Assembly (NCBI GenBank): GCA_028689775.1
Contig: JAQVCM010000016.1
Coordinates: 18,461-82,460 of the forward strand
Length of the DNA stretch: 64,000 bases
Reading direction: 5' to 3'
Source of the DNA: Crocinitomicaceae bacterium
GTDB lineage: Bacteria > Bacteroidota > Bacteroidia > Flavobacteriales_D > Crocinitomicaceae
Shown: positions 1 through 7,971 of the stretch, one piece after another
Layout: the number at the start of each line of letters is the position of its first letter
How positions within the stretch are numbered: the stretch's first letter is position 1
Position numbers and translations under genes: made by a program
Notes under the pieces: model-generated
Seen by the model: the letters and a program-made list of their open reading frames with translations, nothing else
The model's database searches: none
What the model was told of the DNA's origin: nothing

Positions 1-391
1 TAACCTCCAAGGCATCCACAATTATCTTTAGCGTTTTGGTTTCCTGATCAGTTGTAACAACAGTTCCTACATCTTTTTTAGTTGACCCTGAAACACCTGC
101 TGTTCTGTACCAGATTTCATTGCCGGAAGGATCGTATTTTGCAATGAAAACATCATTGCTGGAGTTCTTTCCTGTGATGAGAATGTTGTTTTGTTCAGCA
201 ACAGCAACTCCTTTTTCACCCAACTTTAAACTACCTATTACAGGTTTTCTCCACAAACGAACTCCTGAAGAGTCCAATTTAATTAGTTCAACAGTGCTTG
301 TCTGAATGACAATAGAATCGTCATACGACAAATAACTGCCTCCCCAAGCACTGTATCCTATAACAACATTGTCAGTATAAAAAGAACGCAT
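1..391 (-). CDS. partial beta-propeller-repeat protein, runs off left edge
   Basis: The minus strand is open from the ATG at 391 to the window edge (130 codons). The product contains a motif of the type FIAKYDPSGNEIWYRT, followed by strands rich in Gly, Asn and Val. This is the pattern of SBBP or delta-60 type repeats that form beta-propellers in exported bacterial proteins. The visible start is odd: the N-terminus (MRSFYTDNVV) has no signal peptide, and an in-frame TAA lies about 40 bases upstream. The gene may therefore be the 3' part of a longer gene that lost its 5' end, or an unusual cytosolic member. The remainder lies outside the window, so size and sorting tail cannot be judged. Confidence 0.6.
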   Translation of the reverse strand, partial: MRSFYTDNVVIGYSAWGGSYLSYDDSIVIQTSTVELIKLDSSGVRLWRKPVIGSLKLGEKGVAVAEQNNILITGKNSSNDVFIAKYDPSGNEIWYRTAGVSGSTKKDVGTVVTTDQETKTLKIIVDALEV

Positions 392-577
392 ATATTCATT
401 CAAACTAGATTTAAGGAATTATGAATTATCATTTTTCGATACAGTAGTAATTTAAGAATAAATAATCTTTACAGTTTGTCAAAAGTCAGCAACTAATTAG
501 TTTAGTATAAATGTACAAATTAAATACTGTAATCATTTCTATAATTTGTTTTTCAATTTATTTTCAATGAGAATGTT

Positions 578-585
578 TATCTTTG
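578..585 (+). promoter_or_regulatory. putative -7 promoter element of kynU
   Basis: TATCTTTG matches the Bacteroidetes primary-sigma -7 consensus TAnnTTTG. It lies 27 bases before the preferred kynU ATG at 613 and contains the TTG that could otherwise be read as an upstream start. A transcript beginning after this box could not use that TTG, so it supports the ATG. No well-spaced -33 TTG was found; the nearest lies about 29 bases upstream. Confidence 0.45.
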
Positions 586-612
586 AGCAACGTTAAAATC
601 AAGACTCACAGT

Positions 613-1896
613 ATGCAGTTCCAAAATACGCTCGCTTTTGCAAAAGAAATGGATGAAAAAGATCCATTGAAAAAATACAGAGAACAATTTTTCATTCCTA
701 ATTTTCAAGATCAACCGATTCGATATTTTACAGGTAATTCACTTGGATTACAACCAAAATCGACGGGAGAATACATTCAAAGAGAATTAAACGATTGGGC
801 AAAATGGGGAGTTGAAGGACATTTTCATGCAGAAAGACCTTGGTTTTCGTACCACGAATTTTTGACGAATAAAGCGGCTAAAATTGTGGGTGCTTTGCCC
901 AAAGAAGTGGTGATTACACATTCCTTGACGACCAATTTGCACCTGTTGATGGTTTCATTCTTTCAACCGAAAGGCAAAAGAACCAAGATTTTGTGCGAAG
1001 CGAAAGCTTTTCCAAGCGATCAATATGCCTTGGAATCTCAAATCAAATTTCACGGACTTTCCATGGAACATGATTTGGTAGAAATTAGTCCACGAGAAGG
1101 AAAACACATCATTGAAGAGGATGACATCATCCAAAAAATCAAAGAAGTTGGCGATGAATTAGCCATGGTGATGATTGGCGGTGTGAATTATTATACGGGT
1201 CAATTATTTGACATGGAACGAATTACCAAAGCGGCTCACGAAGTTGGTGCAATCGCTGGATTTGATTTGGCACATGCAGCAGGAAACATCGATTTAAAAC
1301 TCCACGACTGGAACGTAGATTTCGCAGCGTGGTGTACCTATAAATATTTGAACTCATCACCTGGCGGAGTTGCTGGAATTTTCGTTCATGAAAAACATGC
1401 GAAAAATAAAGACTTGCCTCGTTTCGCAGGTTGGTGGGGACACGACAAAGAAACCCGTTTTCAAATGACCAAAGGTTTCCAACCGATTGAAGGTGCCGAA
1501 GGTTGGCAATTGAGTAATGCACCCGTTTTGGGAATGGCGGCTCACTTGGCTTCATTGGATATTTTCGAAGAAGTTGGGATGGAAAATTTGTGTGAAAAAC
1601 GTGATCAGTTAACTGCATATTTGGAATACATCATTGATGACATTTCAGAAAAACACCAAGAGAAATGCAGCTTTGAAATCATCACGCCTAGAGATCAAAA
1701 ACGTCGTGGTGCACAGATTTCAATGTTGGTTCATGGCGCAGAAGCACGCAAATTATTTGATTTTTTGACCGAAAAAGGTGTAATTGCAGATTGGAGAGAA
1801 CCAAATGTAATCCGTTTGGCACCAGTTCCGATGTACAATTCTTTTGAAGATGTTTTCTTTTTTGGAAAATATTTGGAAGAAGGAATTGGACAATAA
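613..1896 (+). CDS. kynU: kynureninase
   Basis: PLP-dependent hydrolase that cleaves kynurenine to anthranilate, or 3-hydroxykynurenine to 3-hydroxyanthranilate, releasing alanine. It acts in the cytosol in tryptophan degradation and de novo NAD synthesis. The motif CTYKYLNSSPGG carries the Schiff-base lysine (K244 counted from the ATG at 613). FTGNSLGLQP near the N-terminus and GFDLAHAAGN before the lysine are family hallmarks. The frame opens at a TTG at 583, but that codon lies inside a promoter-like box, so ATG 613 is preferred, giving 427 residues, normal for the family. The gene for kynurenine 3-monooxygenase starts 36 bases downstream on the same strand, so the two are probably co-transcribed and 3-hydroxykynurenine is the likely substrate. 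Confidence 0.95.
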   Translation: MQFQNTLAFAKEMDEKDPLKKYREQFFIPNFQDQPIRYFTGNSLGLQPKSTGEYIQRELNDWAKWGVEGHFHAERPWFSYHEFLTNKAAKIVGALPKEVVITHSLTTNLHLLMVSFFQPKGKRTKILCEAKAFPSDQYALESQIKFHGLSMEHDLVEISPREGKHIIEEDDIIQKIKEVGDELAMVMIGGVNYYTGQLFDMERITKAAHEVGAIAGFDLAHAAGNIDLKLHDWNVDFAAWCTYKYLNSSPGGVAGIFVHEKHAKNKDLPRFAGWWGHDKETRFQMTKGFQPIEGAEGWQLSNAPVLGMAAHLASLDIFEEVGMENLCEKRDQLTAYLEYIIDDISEKHQEKCSFEIITPRDQKRRGAQISMLVHGAEARKLFDFLTEKGVIADWREPNVIRLAPVPMYNSFEDVFFFGKYLEEGIGQ

Positions 1897-1932
1897 AATT
1901 GATAAATCGCGCATTGCGCAAAAAGAAAATAT

Positions 1933-3270
1933 ATGAAGATTGCAATAGTTGGAGCAGGGTTAGTAGGAAGTTTACAAGCGATTTTGATGGCCAAAAAAGG
2001 CTATCAAGTTTCGGTATTTGAAAGACGAGAAGATTTACGAAAAGCAAAATTAATCGCCGGAAGATCCATCAATTTGGCTATTTCTGACCGTGGTTGGAAA
2101 GCGGTGAAATTAGCGAATGCAGAAAAAGATGTGATGGATATCGCCATTCCGATGTACCAACGTTGCATGCATGCAGTTGATGGAACGTTGACATACCAAA
2201 ATTACGGAAAAGAGAATCAAGCGATTTATTCCGTTTCTCGTGGAGAATTGAATCAACGTTTGATGAATATCAGTGATGAAAATGAGAACGTAGAATTCTT
2301 TTTTGACCGTAAATGTTTGGACGTAGACTTGAAAACGAATACGCTTTCTTTCTTAAACTCTAATACTGGCGAAAAAGAATTGCATGCATTCGACAAAATT
2401 TTTGCAACGGATGGAACGTATTCCGCTATTCGAACGCGCATGCAAAAGAGTACTGTTTTCAATTATACGCAAGCGTATTTAGATCACGGTTACAAAGAAT
2501 TATACATTCCAGCAAATGCAGATGGAACGCATAAAATGGAGAAAAACTGTTTGCACATCTGGCCACGTGGAGAATTTATGATGATCGCTTTGCCAAATTT
2601 AGATGGAAGTTTTACGTGTACACTGTTTTTCCCAATGAAAGGCGAAATTTCTTTTGAATCCTTGAAAACGGAGCAAGACGTGCTGAATTTCTTCGAGAAA
2701 ACATTCCCAGATGCCATTCCATTGATGCCAGATTTGATTGAACGTTACATGCAAAATCCAATGTCAACCTTGATGACCGTTCGTTGTGAACCTTGGAACT
2801 ACAAAGATCAAGTTCTTTTATTAGGCGATTCAGCGCATGCGATGGTTCCGTTTTACGGACAAGGAATGAATTGTGGTTTTGAAGATTGCACCGTTTTGAA
2901 TGAAATGTTGGAAGAAGCAAATGGAAATTGGGATGGATTATTGGACCGTTTCTCTGCTCAACGCGTTCCAGACGGAAATGCAATCATCGATTTAGCTTTA
3001 GATAATTACATCGAAATGCGCGACTTAACTGGTGATCCAAACTTCTTGTTACAAAAGAAAATCGAAGCAAAATTTGCTGCTTTGTACCCAAACAAGTGGA
3101 TGCCGTTATACTCACAAGTTACCTTTAGCGATACGCGTTATAGCGACGCATACCGAAATGGAAAAAAACAAGATGCGTTGATGAAACAAATCTTGGCAAT
3201 GGATAACATCCACGAAAATTGGGATGCTCCAGAAGTAATGGAAAAATTAAACGCTTTAGTCCATGAGTAA
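1933..3270 (+). CDS. kmo: kynurenine 3-monooxygenase
   Basis: FAD-dependent monooxygenase that hydroxylates L-kynurenine to 3-hydroxykynurenine using NADPH and oxygen. The N-terminal Rossmann motif GAGLVGS (about residues 7-13) with a following acidic strand end (VFERRED) binds FAD. The GDSAHAMVPFYGQGMNCGFED segment near residue 300 is the second FAD-contact motif and is very characteristic of this enzyme. At 445 residues it is of normal length. It follows kynU and overlaps the next gene by 8 bases. Together with kynU it supplies two consecutive steps to 3-hydroxyanthranilate; the first enzymes (tryptophan dioxygenase, formamidase) and 3-hydroxyanthranilate dioxygenase are not in this window. 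Confidence 0.95.
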   Translation: MKIAIVGAGLVGSLQAILMAKKGYQVSVFERREDLRKAKLIAGRSINLAISDRGWKAVKLANAEKDVMDIAIPMYQRCMHAVDGTLTYQNYGKENQAIYSVSRGELNQRLMNISDENENVEFFFDRKCLDVDLKTNTLSFLNSNTGEKELHAFDKIFATDGTYSAIRTRMQKSTVFNYTQAYLDHGYKELYIPANADGTHKMEKNCLHIWPRGEFMMIALPNLDGSFTCTLFFPMKGEISFESLKTEQDVLNFFEKTFPDAIPLMPDLIERYMQNPMSTLMTVRCEPWNYKDQVLLLGDSAHAMVPFYGQGMNCGFEDCTVLNEMLEEANGNWDGLLDRFSAQRVPDGNAIIDLALDNYIEMRDLTGDPNFLLQKKIEAKFAALYPNKWMPLYSQVTFSDTRYSDAYRNGKKQDALMKQILAMDNIHENWDAPEVMEKLNALVHE

Positions 3271-4156
3271 ATCACTTATTTTAATCTTACTTGCTATTTT
3301 TTCTTTAAGTTCGACGCAAGCGCAACAGCTGTATAATTCCAAAAAGAAAAGAAAGAATTACTTTGGAAAGAAAGAAAATCCAAACGACAAAGTTCGTCCG
3401 TTCGGATTGCAAGTTCAGCTTGGTCCAACGTACACCTTTACCAATCGAAAAAACGAAACATTTTCCACGCAAGATTCTGCTTCGCGAAATTTCAATTACA
3501 CCCACGATCCAAAAGGAAAATTGGGTGTTTTTGCCGAAATTGGTTTCGTTCACTTCAACATGAAAGATCCAAAGTATAAATTTGGGCGAATCATTGATTA
3601 CATCGACTATGGCGTTGGATTCAAATTATACGGAGGTCGCGAAACAACGACCATCGATATCTTGGATTCTGTGGGAAGCATTGCTACAACAGCAACCGGA
3701 GAAGGAGAGTTTTACAACGGCTATGCCCACGCACGTTTTGCAGTTCATAAAATTCAATACTTGAATAAAACCAAAAACATTTTCTTAGATCACTCTTTGG
3801 GATTGAATGCAGATTTGATGGTTTTGATCGGAAATAAAGATTACAAAGCACCCGTTTTAGCCAATACACAACGGTTTGATGATCCCTTGAGTATCAAACT
3901 TCATTACGACATCGGTTTTGGGATTCGATTAAAAAAAGGACAATATCTAGTTCCTGGAGTTCAATTACCGCTCATCGGTATTCACGCTTGGGACAAAGGA
4001 AATCCGAGTATCAATTGGTATTCCAGCAAGTATTATCCGGCACTTTTTCACGTGAAGTACATTTACTTGTTCAAGGCGAAAAAATCTAAGAATCAGTGCT
4101 ACGAAGGCGATGCTGCAGGAAAAAAACAGAATGAGGAATACATGCAGAATCGGTAA
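3263..4156 (+). CDS. secreted, probable outer-membrane beta-barrel protein
   Basis: 297 residues with a clear signal peptide (hydrophobic residues 4-18, cleavage near STQA/QQ). The mature part starts with a basic stretch (KKKRKNYFGKKE) and then alternates aromatic and polar residues in the manner of transmembrane beta strands (for example LQVQLGPTYTF, LSIKLHYDIGFGIRL). The start ATG overlaps the kmo stop by 8 bases, so it belongs to the kynU-kmo transcript, though no link to kynurenine metabolism can be read from the sequence. It is not a family I can name. The C-terminus is charged and does not end in a typical sorting tail. Confidence 0.6.
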   Translation: MSKSLILILLAIFSLSSTQAQQLYNSKKKRKNYFGKKENPNDKVRPFGLQVQLGPTYTFTNRKNETFSTQDSASRNFNYTHDPKGKLGVFAEIGFVHFNMKDPKYKFGRIIDYIDYGVGFKLYGGRETTTIDILDSVGSIATTATGEGEFYNGYAHARFAVHKIQYLNKTKNIFLDHSLGLNADLMVLIGNKDYKAPVLANTQRFDDPLSIKLHYDIGFGIRLKKGQYLVPGVQLPLIGIHAWDKGNPSINWYSSKYYPALFHVKYIYLFKAKKSKNQCYEGDAAGKKQNEEYMQNR

Positions 4157-4989
4157 TTTTCGAATAAAAATGTTGCGCTTGAATGTCTGTTAAGGCTGAT
4201 TGAGAAATGAGATGAAGCAGTTTTAGGCTACGTCAAGAGTTTCGTTTTAACAAGCAGTAAAACAAATAAAACTGAAGTTCATACCCTGAAAAATTGATGG
4301 AATTTAAAAGGAGATCAATCTCTATTTTTAAAGAAACTCAAGATGCCTGCTTTTGTAAGCTGGCTACAAAAAATGTGCATTGATTTAATTTTGATTGATT
4401 GACAATCAATTGAATTTGAATGTGACGTTTTTGGCTGTTCGTTCTTGTTACAAAACGACGAAAAACCAAGTGTCCTCAACATTGACTTTATACGAATACA
4501 ATATATAAAAACACAGAATAGCGAAAAAGTCCGATGGAAGTGTTGGATTTGTGTTTATTTGTATATATTTACAACTAGTTAATCAACGGTTGCTACAAGA
4601 TAATCAGAAATTGAAGTGTTTGGAGAGAATGATGAGCGATTTTGGAGATGGCTTGTTGTTGGTTGCGAATATGATAAATAGAACGGTTATTTAGGTTTTT
4701 TCGTAAGCATAAAAGATAATACTACCGACTATATAGTAAGAGAAAAATGAACGAAGGAATGTCTTCGCTACAGCAAAATGAAAAAGAACTACATATCAAA
4801 GCTAAATGTCCAAGTAATGCAAGACGCTTGGTTTTAAAGCGACACACATTTTTAAGAATAATTGTAGCACGCCGCACAAATGGCACATTTGGTTTTGACC
4901 AACACACAAGCCGAACCTTCGCAAAACGAAAAGAGCCATTTTTTGTCAACGCACCATTAATGAATTAGTAAACTAAATAATTAATAAAT
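4157..4989. other. 833-bp non-coding gap before the vWA-PP2C-kinase operon
   Basis: No convincing gene on either strand; the short open frames here have no recognisable features. The stretch holds a perfect 17-base palindrome around 4394-4410 (ATTGATTG-A-CAATCAAT) and a promoter-like pair near 4543-4571. A short inverted repeat CAAATG-GCA-CATTTG lies near 4877-4891, in a segment whose composition differs from the coding DNA. It may be the leader of the operon that starts at 4990, the boundary of an acquired island, or both. Confidence 0.4.
4543..4571 (+). promoter_or_regulatory. candidate promoter about 420 bp upstream of the vWA gene
   Basis: TTG at 4543-4545, an 18-base spacer, then TATATTTA at 4564-4571, one base off the TAnnTTTG consensus. 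If used, the operon at 4990 would have a leader of roughly 400 nucleotides. No better promoter was seen closer to the gene. Confidence 0.3.
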
Positions 4990-5706
4990 ATGAGCAACAT
5001 TACACCGTTTCAAGGCGAATCGCCTGACAATTTTAACACAAGATGCCTCTGTGTATTGGTATTAGACACTTCATATTCAATGGAAGGTGGTCCTATTGAC
5101 GAATTAAACAAAGGACTTCTTGGTTTTGGAGACTTTCTAAAATCTAAAAATTCGACAAGATTTTCTGTTGAGACTTCAATTATATCTTTTAACTCTGATA
5201 TTGAATGTGTGCAAGAGCCTGCATTAGTTGACGAAATGCAAACCACAAATGGATTTCCGCTTAAAGTAGCAGGAACAACCAAATTAGTAGATGGTGTACG
5301 TGCAGCTATCAAAAAAGTAGAAGATAGAAAACAATGGTATAGAAATAATGGAATTGCATACTACAGACCTTGGATAGTATTAATCACAGATGGTTTTCCA
5401 GATAAAGATCAAGATACTGAAGGATTAGCTAATGAAATTAAAATTGCAAATAAAGGAAAGCATTTTGCATTTTTACCAATGGGCGTTGAAGGAGCTGACC
5501 CTAGTTTTCTATCTAAAATAGCTACACCCGAATTCCCCCCCTTACCAATTGATTGGCAAAGTTTCCAAAATGTTTTCAAATGGTTAAGTAATAGCTTAGA
5601 CAAAGTAAGTCAATCGGCAGAAGGTGAAGTTGTGCAATTTGATGCAGTTAAAGACTTTACTAGAACAGGCTGGGGTGGCGGAGATTTCACTCAAACAACA
5701 ATATAG
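4990..5706 (+). CDS. TerY-like von Willebrand factor A domain protein
   Basis: 238 residues made almost entirely of one vWA domain. The metal-ion-dependent adhesion site is complete: DTSYS at residues 26-30 (DxSxS), Thr at 96/97 in AGTTK, and Asp134 in LITDGFPD. There is no signal peptide, so it is cytosolic. It resembles the TerY group, a vWA family found with tellurite-resistance and stress modules. The C-terminal tail ends in a Gly-rich WGGGDF segment. Four bases after its stop begins a PP2C phosphatase, followed by a Ser/Thr kinase. This trio is the arrangement described by Aravind and colleagues as a TerY-P triad, in which the vWA protein is thought to be a phosphorylation-controlled partner (recalled, not checked). 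The substrate is unknown. Confidence 0.8.
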   Translation: MSNITPFQGESPDNFNTRCLCVLVLDTSYSMEGGPIDELNKGLLGFGDFLKSKNSTRFSVETSIISFNSDIECVQEPALVDEMQTTNGFPLKVAGTTKLVDGVRAAIKKVEDRKQWYRNNGIAYYRPWIVLITDGFPDKDQDTEGLANEIKIANKGKHFAFLPMGVEGADPSFLSKIATPEFPPLPIDWQSFQNVFKWLSNSLDKVSQSAEGEVVQFDAVKDFTRTGWGGGDFTQTTI

Positions 5707-5710
5707 AATT

Positions 5711-6562
5711 ATGTATGGCAACTGGGTAATTGCAAAAGGCAGTTCAATTGGTGGAAGACACATTGAAGATAATTTGCCGTGTCAAGATTCAAACGCAGTG
5801 TTTTTCAATCTAGAAATGGATTATGGATTAGCAATTGTTTCTGACGGGGCTGGCTCCGCCAGCCATTCAGATTTAGGTTCCAAAATCGTTGTTGAAAAGG
5901 GTATCGAATTGCTTAATGAGAAATTTTTAGAAACTTCTTTTCAAGAATTAATTCAGAAAGAGCAATTAGAAGTTGATACCTTCTTCATTGAGTTTTACAA
6001 ATTACTTTACAAGAAGTTCGAAGAATATTCTTTAGAAAATGATTTGCCAATCAAATCTTTAGCTGCCACATCTATAATAGTTGTGTTTAATCAATCAGGA
6101 CTTATTTGTAGTCATATTGGTGATGGAAGAGCAGGTTATCAAGACAATGAAAATACTTGGCATTCAGTTTTAGAACCTTTTAGAGGAGAAGAAGCAAATC
6201 AAACAATTTTTATCACATCAGACATTTGGGAAAGTCCAAATGAATTTATCAGAACAACAAAAGTTAACAAGCAAATTCAGTCGTTCACTTTAATGTCTGA
6301 CGGTTGTGAATCTGCAACTTTTGAACTGAATCGATTTAATGAAGAAACCCAACTTTACGAAAAATTAAACAATCCGTATCCGAAATTCTTCAACCCCAAC
6401 GTAGCCATTTTAAGAGAGCTTGTGTTGAGCGGAAAATCTACAGAAGAAATTGATGATTTATGGTTAAAATTTCTCCATAACGGGAACAGTAAATTCGAAT
6501 CGGAGATTGATGATAAAACTTTGATTCTTGGAACTTTAATAAACAACGTAAACAATGCCTAA
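5711..6562 (+). CDS. PP2C-family Ser/Thr protein phosphatase
   Basis: 283 residues from the ATG at 5711, four bases after the vWA stop; an in-frame upstream extension overlaps the vWA gene and is rejected because the PP2C fold begins right at MYGNWVIAKGSSIGG. Metal-binding motifs are visible: QDSN (Asp26), VSDGAGS (Asp45-Gly46), IGDGRAG near the middle, MSDGCE, and a late DDKTLI. It should remove phosphate from Ser/Thr using two Mn or Mg ions. The last 8 bases overlap the kinase gene, so kinase and phosphatase are translated together, implying that they act on a common target, possibly the vWA protein or the DUF4407 protein (inference). Confidence 0.85.
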   Translation: MYGNWVIAKGSSIGGRHIEDNLPCQDSNAVFFNLEMDYGLAIVSDGAGSASHSDLGSKIVVEKGIELLNEKFLETSFQELIQKEQLEVDTFFIEFYKLLYKKFEEYSLENDLPIKSLAATSIIVVFNQSGLICSHIGDGRAGYQDNENTWHSVLEPFRGEEANQTIFITSDIWESPNEFIRTTKVNKQIQSFTLMSDGCESATFELNRFNEETQLYEKLNNPYPKFFNPNVAILRELVLSGKSTEEIDDLWLKFLHNGNSKFESEIDDKTLILGTLINNVNNA

Positions 6563-7967
6563 GAACTTCACTTTACAGCATGGAGCAACTTTGTCTGTTG
6601 CCGACAATCCACTCGGTGAAGGTGGAGAAGGTGAAGTATATGAAATTTTAAGCCCTGCTAATTATCGAAATTCAGTTGCCAAAATATTATATCCTGACAA
6701 GAGAACAAATGAAAGGCGTTATAAAGTAAGATATATGGTGGATAATCCACCTGCAAATATTCAAGATGGAAACGGTCATAATTTTCTTATTTGGCCTCAA
6801 CAGATACTTTTAGACAATAACGATTTTGTTGGCTTCATAATGCCAAAAGCAGAAGGCATTGATTTAGAAGAATTATGCAGAGTAAAGCTCAAACCCGAAT
6901 TAGGTTCAGAATGGCAAAAGTTTTATAGAGACAATTTTGATTCGATGATTCTTCGACTAGTCTTGTGCAGCAACATTGCTAAAGCGGTAAATGCTCTACA
7001 CGCCACAGGTCATTATGTAATTGGAGACTTGAAACCTGAAAACATAAGAGTAAAATCAAATGGTTTAGTTTCCATTCTTGATTTAGATTCTTGCCAAATT
7101 TCAGATGGTGGTCAAATTCGTTTTCAATCAAAAATGAATACGCCAAAATACAATCCACCTGAAACCATAATTGAGCATAAAGAACTTTCGTGGGACTTAT
7201 TTATTATTGGTGTTATATTTTATGAAATTCTTTGTGGTATTCACCCTTTCATTGGAACAACAAAAACACCTTACGAAAATTTAAACACACCTGAACAAAA
7301 AATACAAGCAGGTTTATTTCCTTTCGGTTCTAAGTCTAATTATTTTGAAGTTATTGCAATTCCGCATTACGATTTCAAAAATCTGCCTGACCGTGTTCAA
7401 AAATTATTTCTACGCTGTTTTGACCAAGGAATAACAAATCCTGCAATAAGACCAAACACGACAGATTGGCTCAATAATTTAACAGCTAAACCAAAAATAG
7501 TTTACTTCAAAACAGACAGAGAAAATATAATTTCTGGCGTTGAAGTTACTTTAAGTTGGAAAGTGGAAGGAGCTGACGAGATAGTAATAAATGAAGGCAT
7601 AGGTATAGTAAAGGAAAGTGACTCAATTACAGTAAAACCAAATTCAGAACGCAATTACAAAATTACTGCAACAAACAAGTTTGGAATTGATGAACAACAA
7701 ATTCACATTTCTACTTTCCCTACTCCTGTTATCGAAACTTTAAAAATACCAATGCCCGAATTTACGAGCAGAGTTAATTTGAATCCGATACAAATCAGTT
7801 CGCCCAAAATTGATGTTTCAATCAATTTCGATTCACTAATTAGTGCAAGACCAATCTTCACGGAACAAAGTAATGAATTGAGAACATTGAAACCACAGCA
7901 TAAACCCAAAAAAGAATTAAACCTTTCGAGTATATATGAAAGCATTAGGAGAAAAATATCAAGATAA
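6555..7967 (+). CDS. Ser/Thr protein kinase with C-terminal Ig-like region (YegI-like)
   Basis: 470 residues. A kinase domain fills roughly residues 15-310: glycine loop GEGGEGEVYE (21-30), VAK lysine K43, catalytic Asp158 in GDLKPEN, and a metal-binding DLD (176-178) in place of DFG. A PPE segment follows (KYNPPETI), then SWDLFIIGVIFYEILCG. The HRD histidine is replaced by Gly, as in other kinases of this bacterial subgroup. After the kinase comes a beta-rich stretch (about 320-390; VTLSWKVEGADEIVIN, YKITATNKFG) that looks like an Ig-type domain, then a basic tail. It overlaps the phosphatase gene by 8 bases and is followed after 4 bases by the DUF4407 gene. All catalytic residues needed for activity appear present. 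Confidence 0.85.
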   Translation: MPKNFTLQHGATLSVADNPLGEGGEGEVYEILSPANYRNSVAKILYPDKRTNERRYKVRYMVDNPPANIQDGNGHNFLIWPQQILLDNNDFVGFIMPKAEGIDLEELCRVKLKPELGSEWQKFYRDNFDSMILRLVLCSNIAKAVNALHATGHYVIGDLKPENIRVKSNGLVSILDLDSCQISDGGQIRFQSKMNTPKYNPPETIIEHKELSWDLFIIGVIFYEILCGIHPFIGTTKTPYENLNTPEQKIQAGLFPFGSKSNYFEVIAIPHYDFKNLPDRVQKLFLRCFDQGITNPAIRPNTTDWLNNLTAKPKIVYFKTDRENIISGVEVTLSWKVEGADEIVINEGIGIVKESDSITVKPNSERNYKITATNKFGIDEQQIHISTFPTPVIETLKIPMPEFTSRVNLNPIQISSPKIDVSINFDSLISARPIFTEQSNELRTLKPQHKPKKELNLSSIYESIRRKISR

Positions 7968-7971
7968 TAAT

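Noticed and set aside
583..612. TTG start giving kynureninase ten extra residues
   Set aside because: The TTG is inside the probable -7 promoter box; the ATG at 613 fits the family start.
4394..4410. 17-base palindrome considered as an operator
   Set aside because: AT-rich, single occurrence, far from any gene start; chance cannot be excluded.
4747..4968. 73-codon open frame upstream of the vWA gene
   Set aside because: No recognisable motif; covers repeat-like non-coding sequence; the opposite strand is open too.
5624..5710. 29-residue N-terminal extension of the PP2C gene
   Set aside because: It lies within the vWA gene in another frame; ATG 5711 starts the fold directly.
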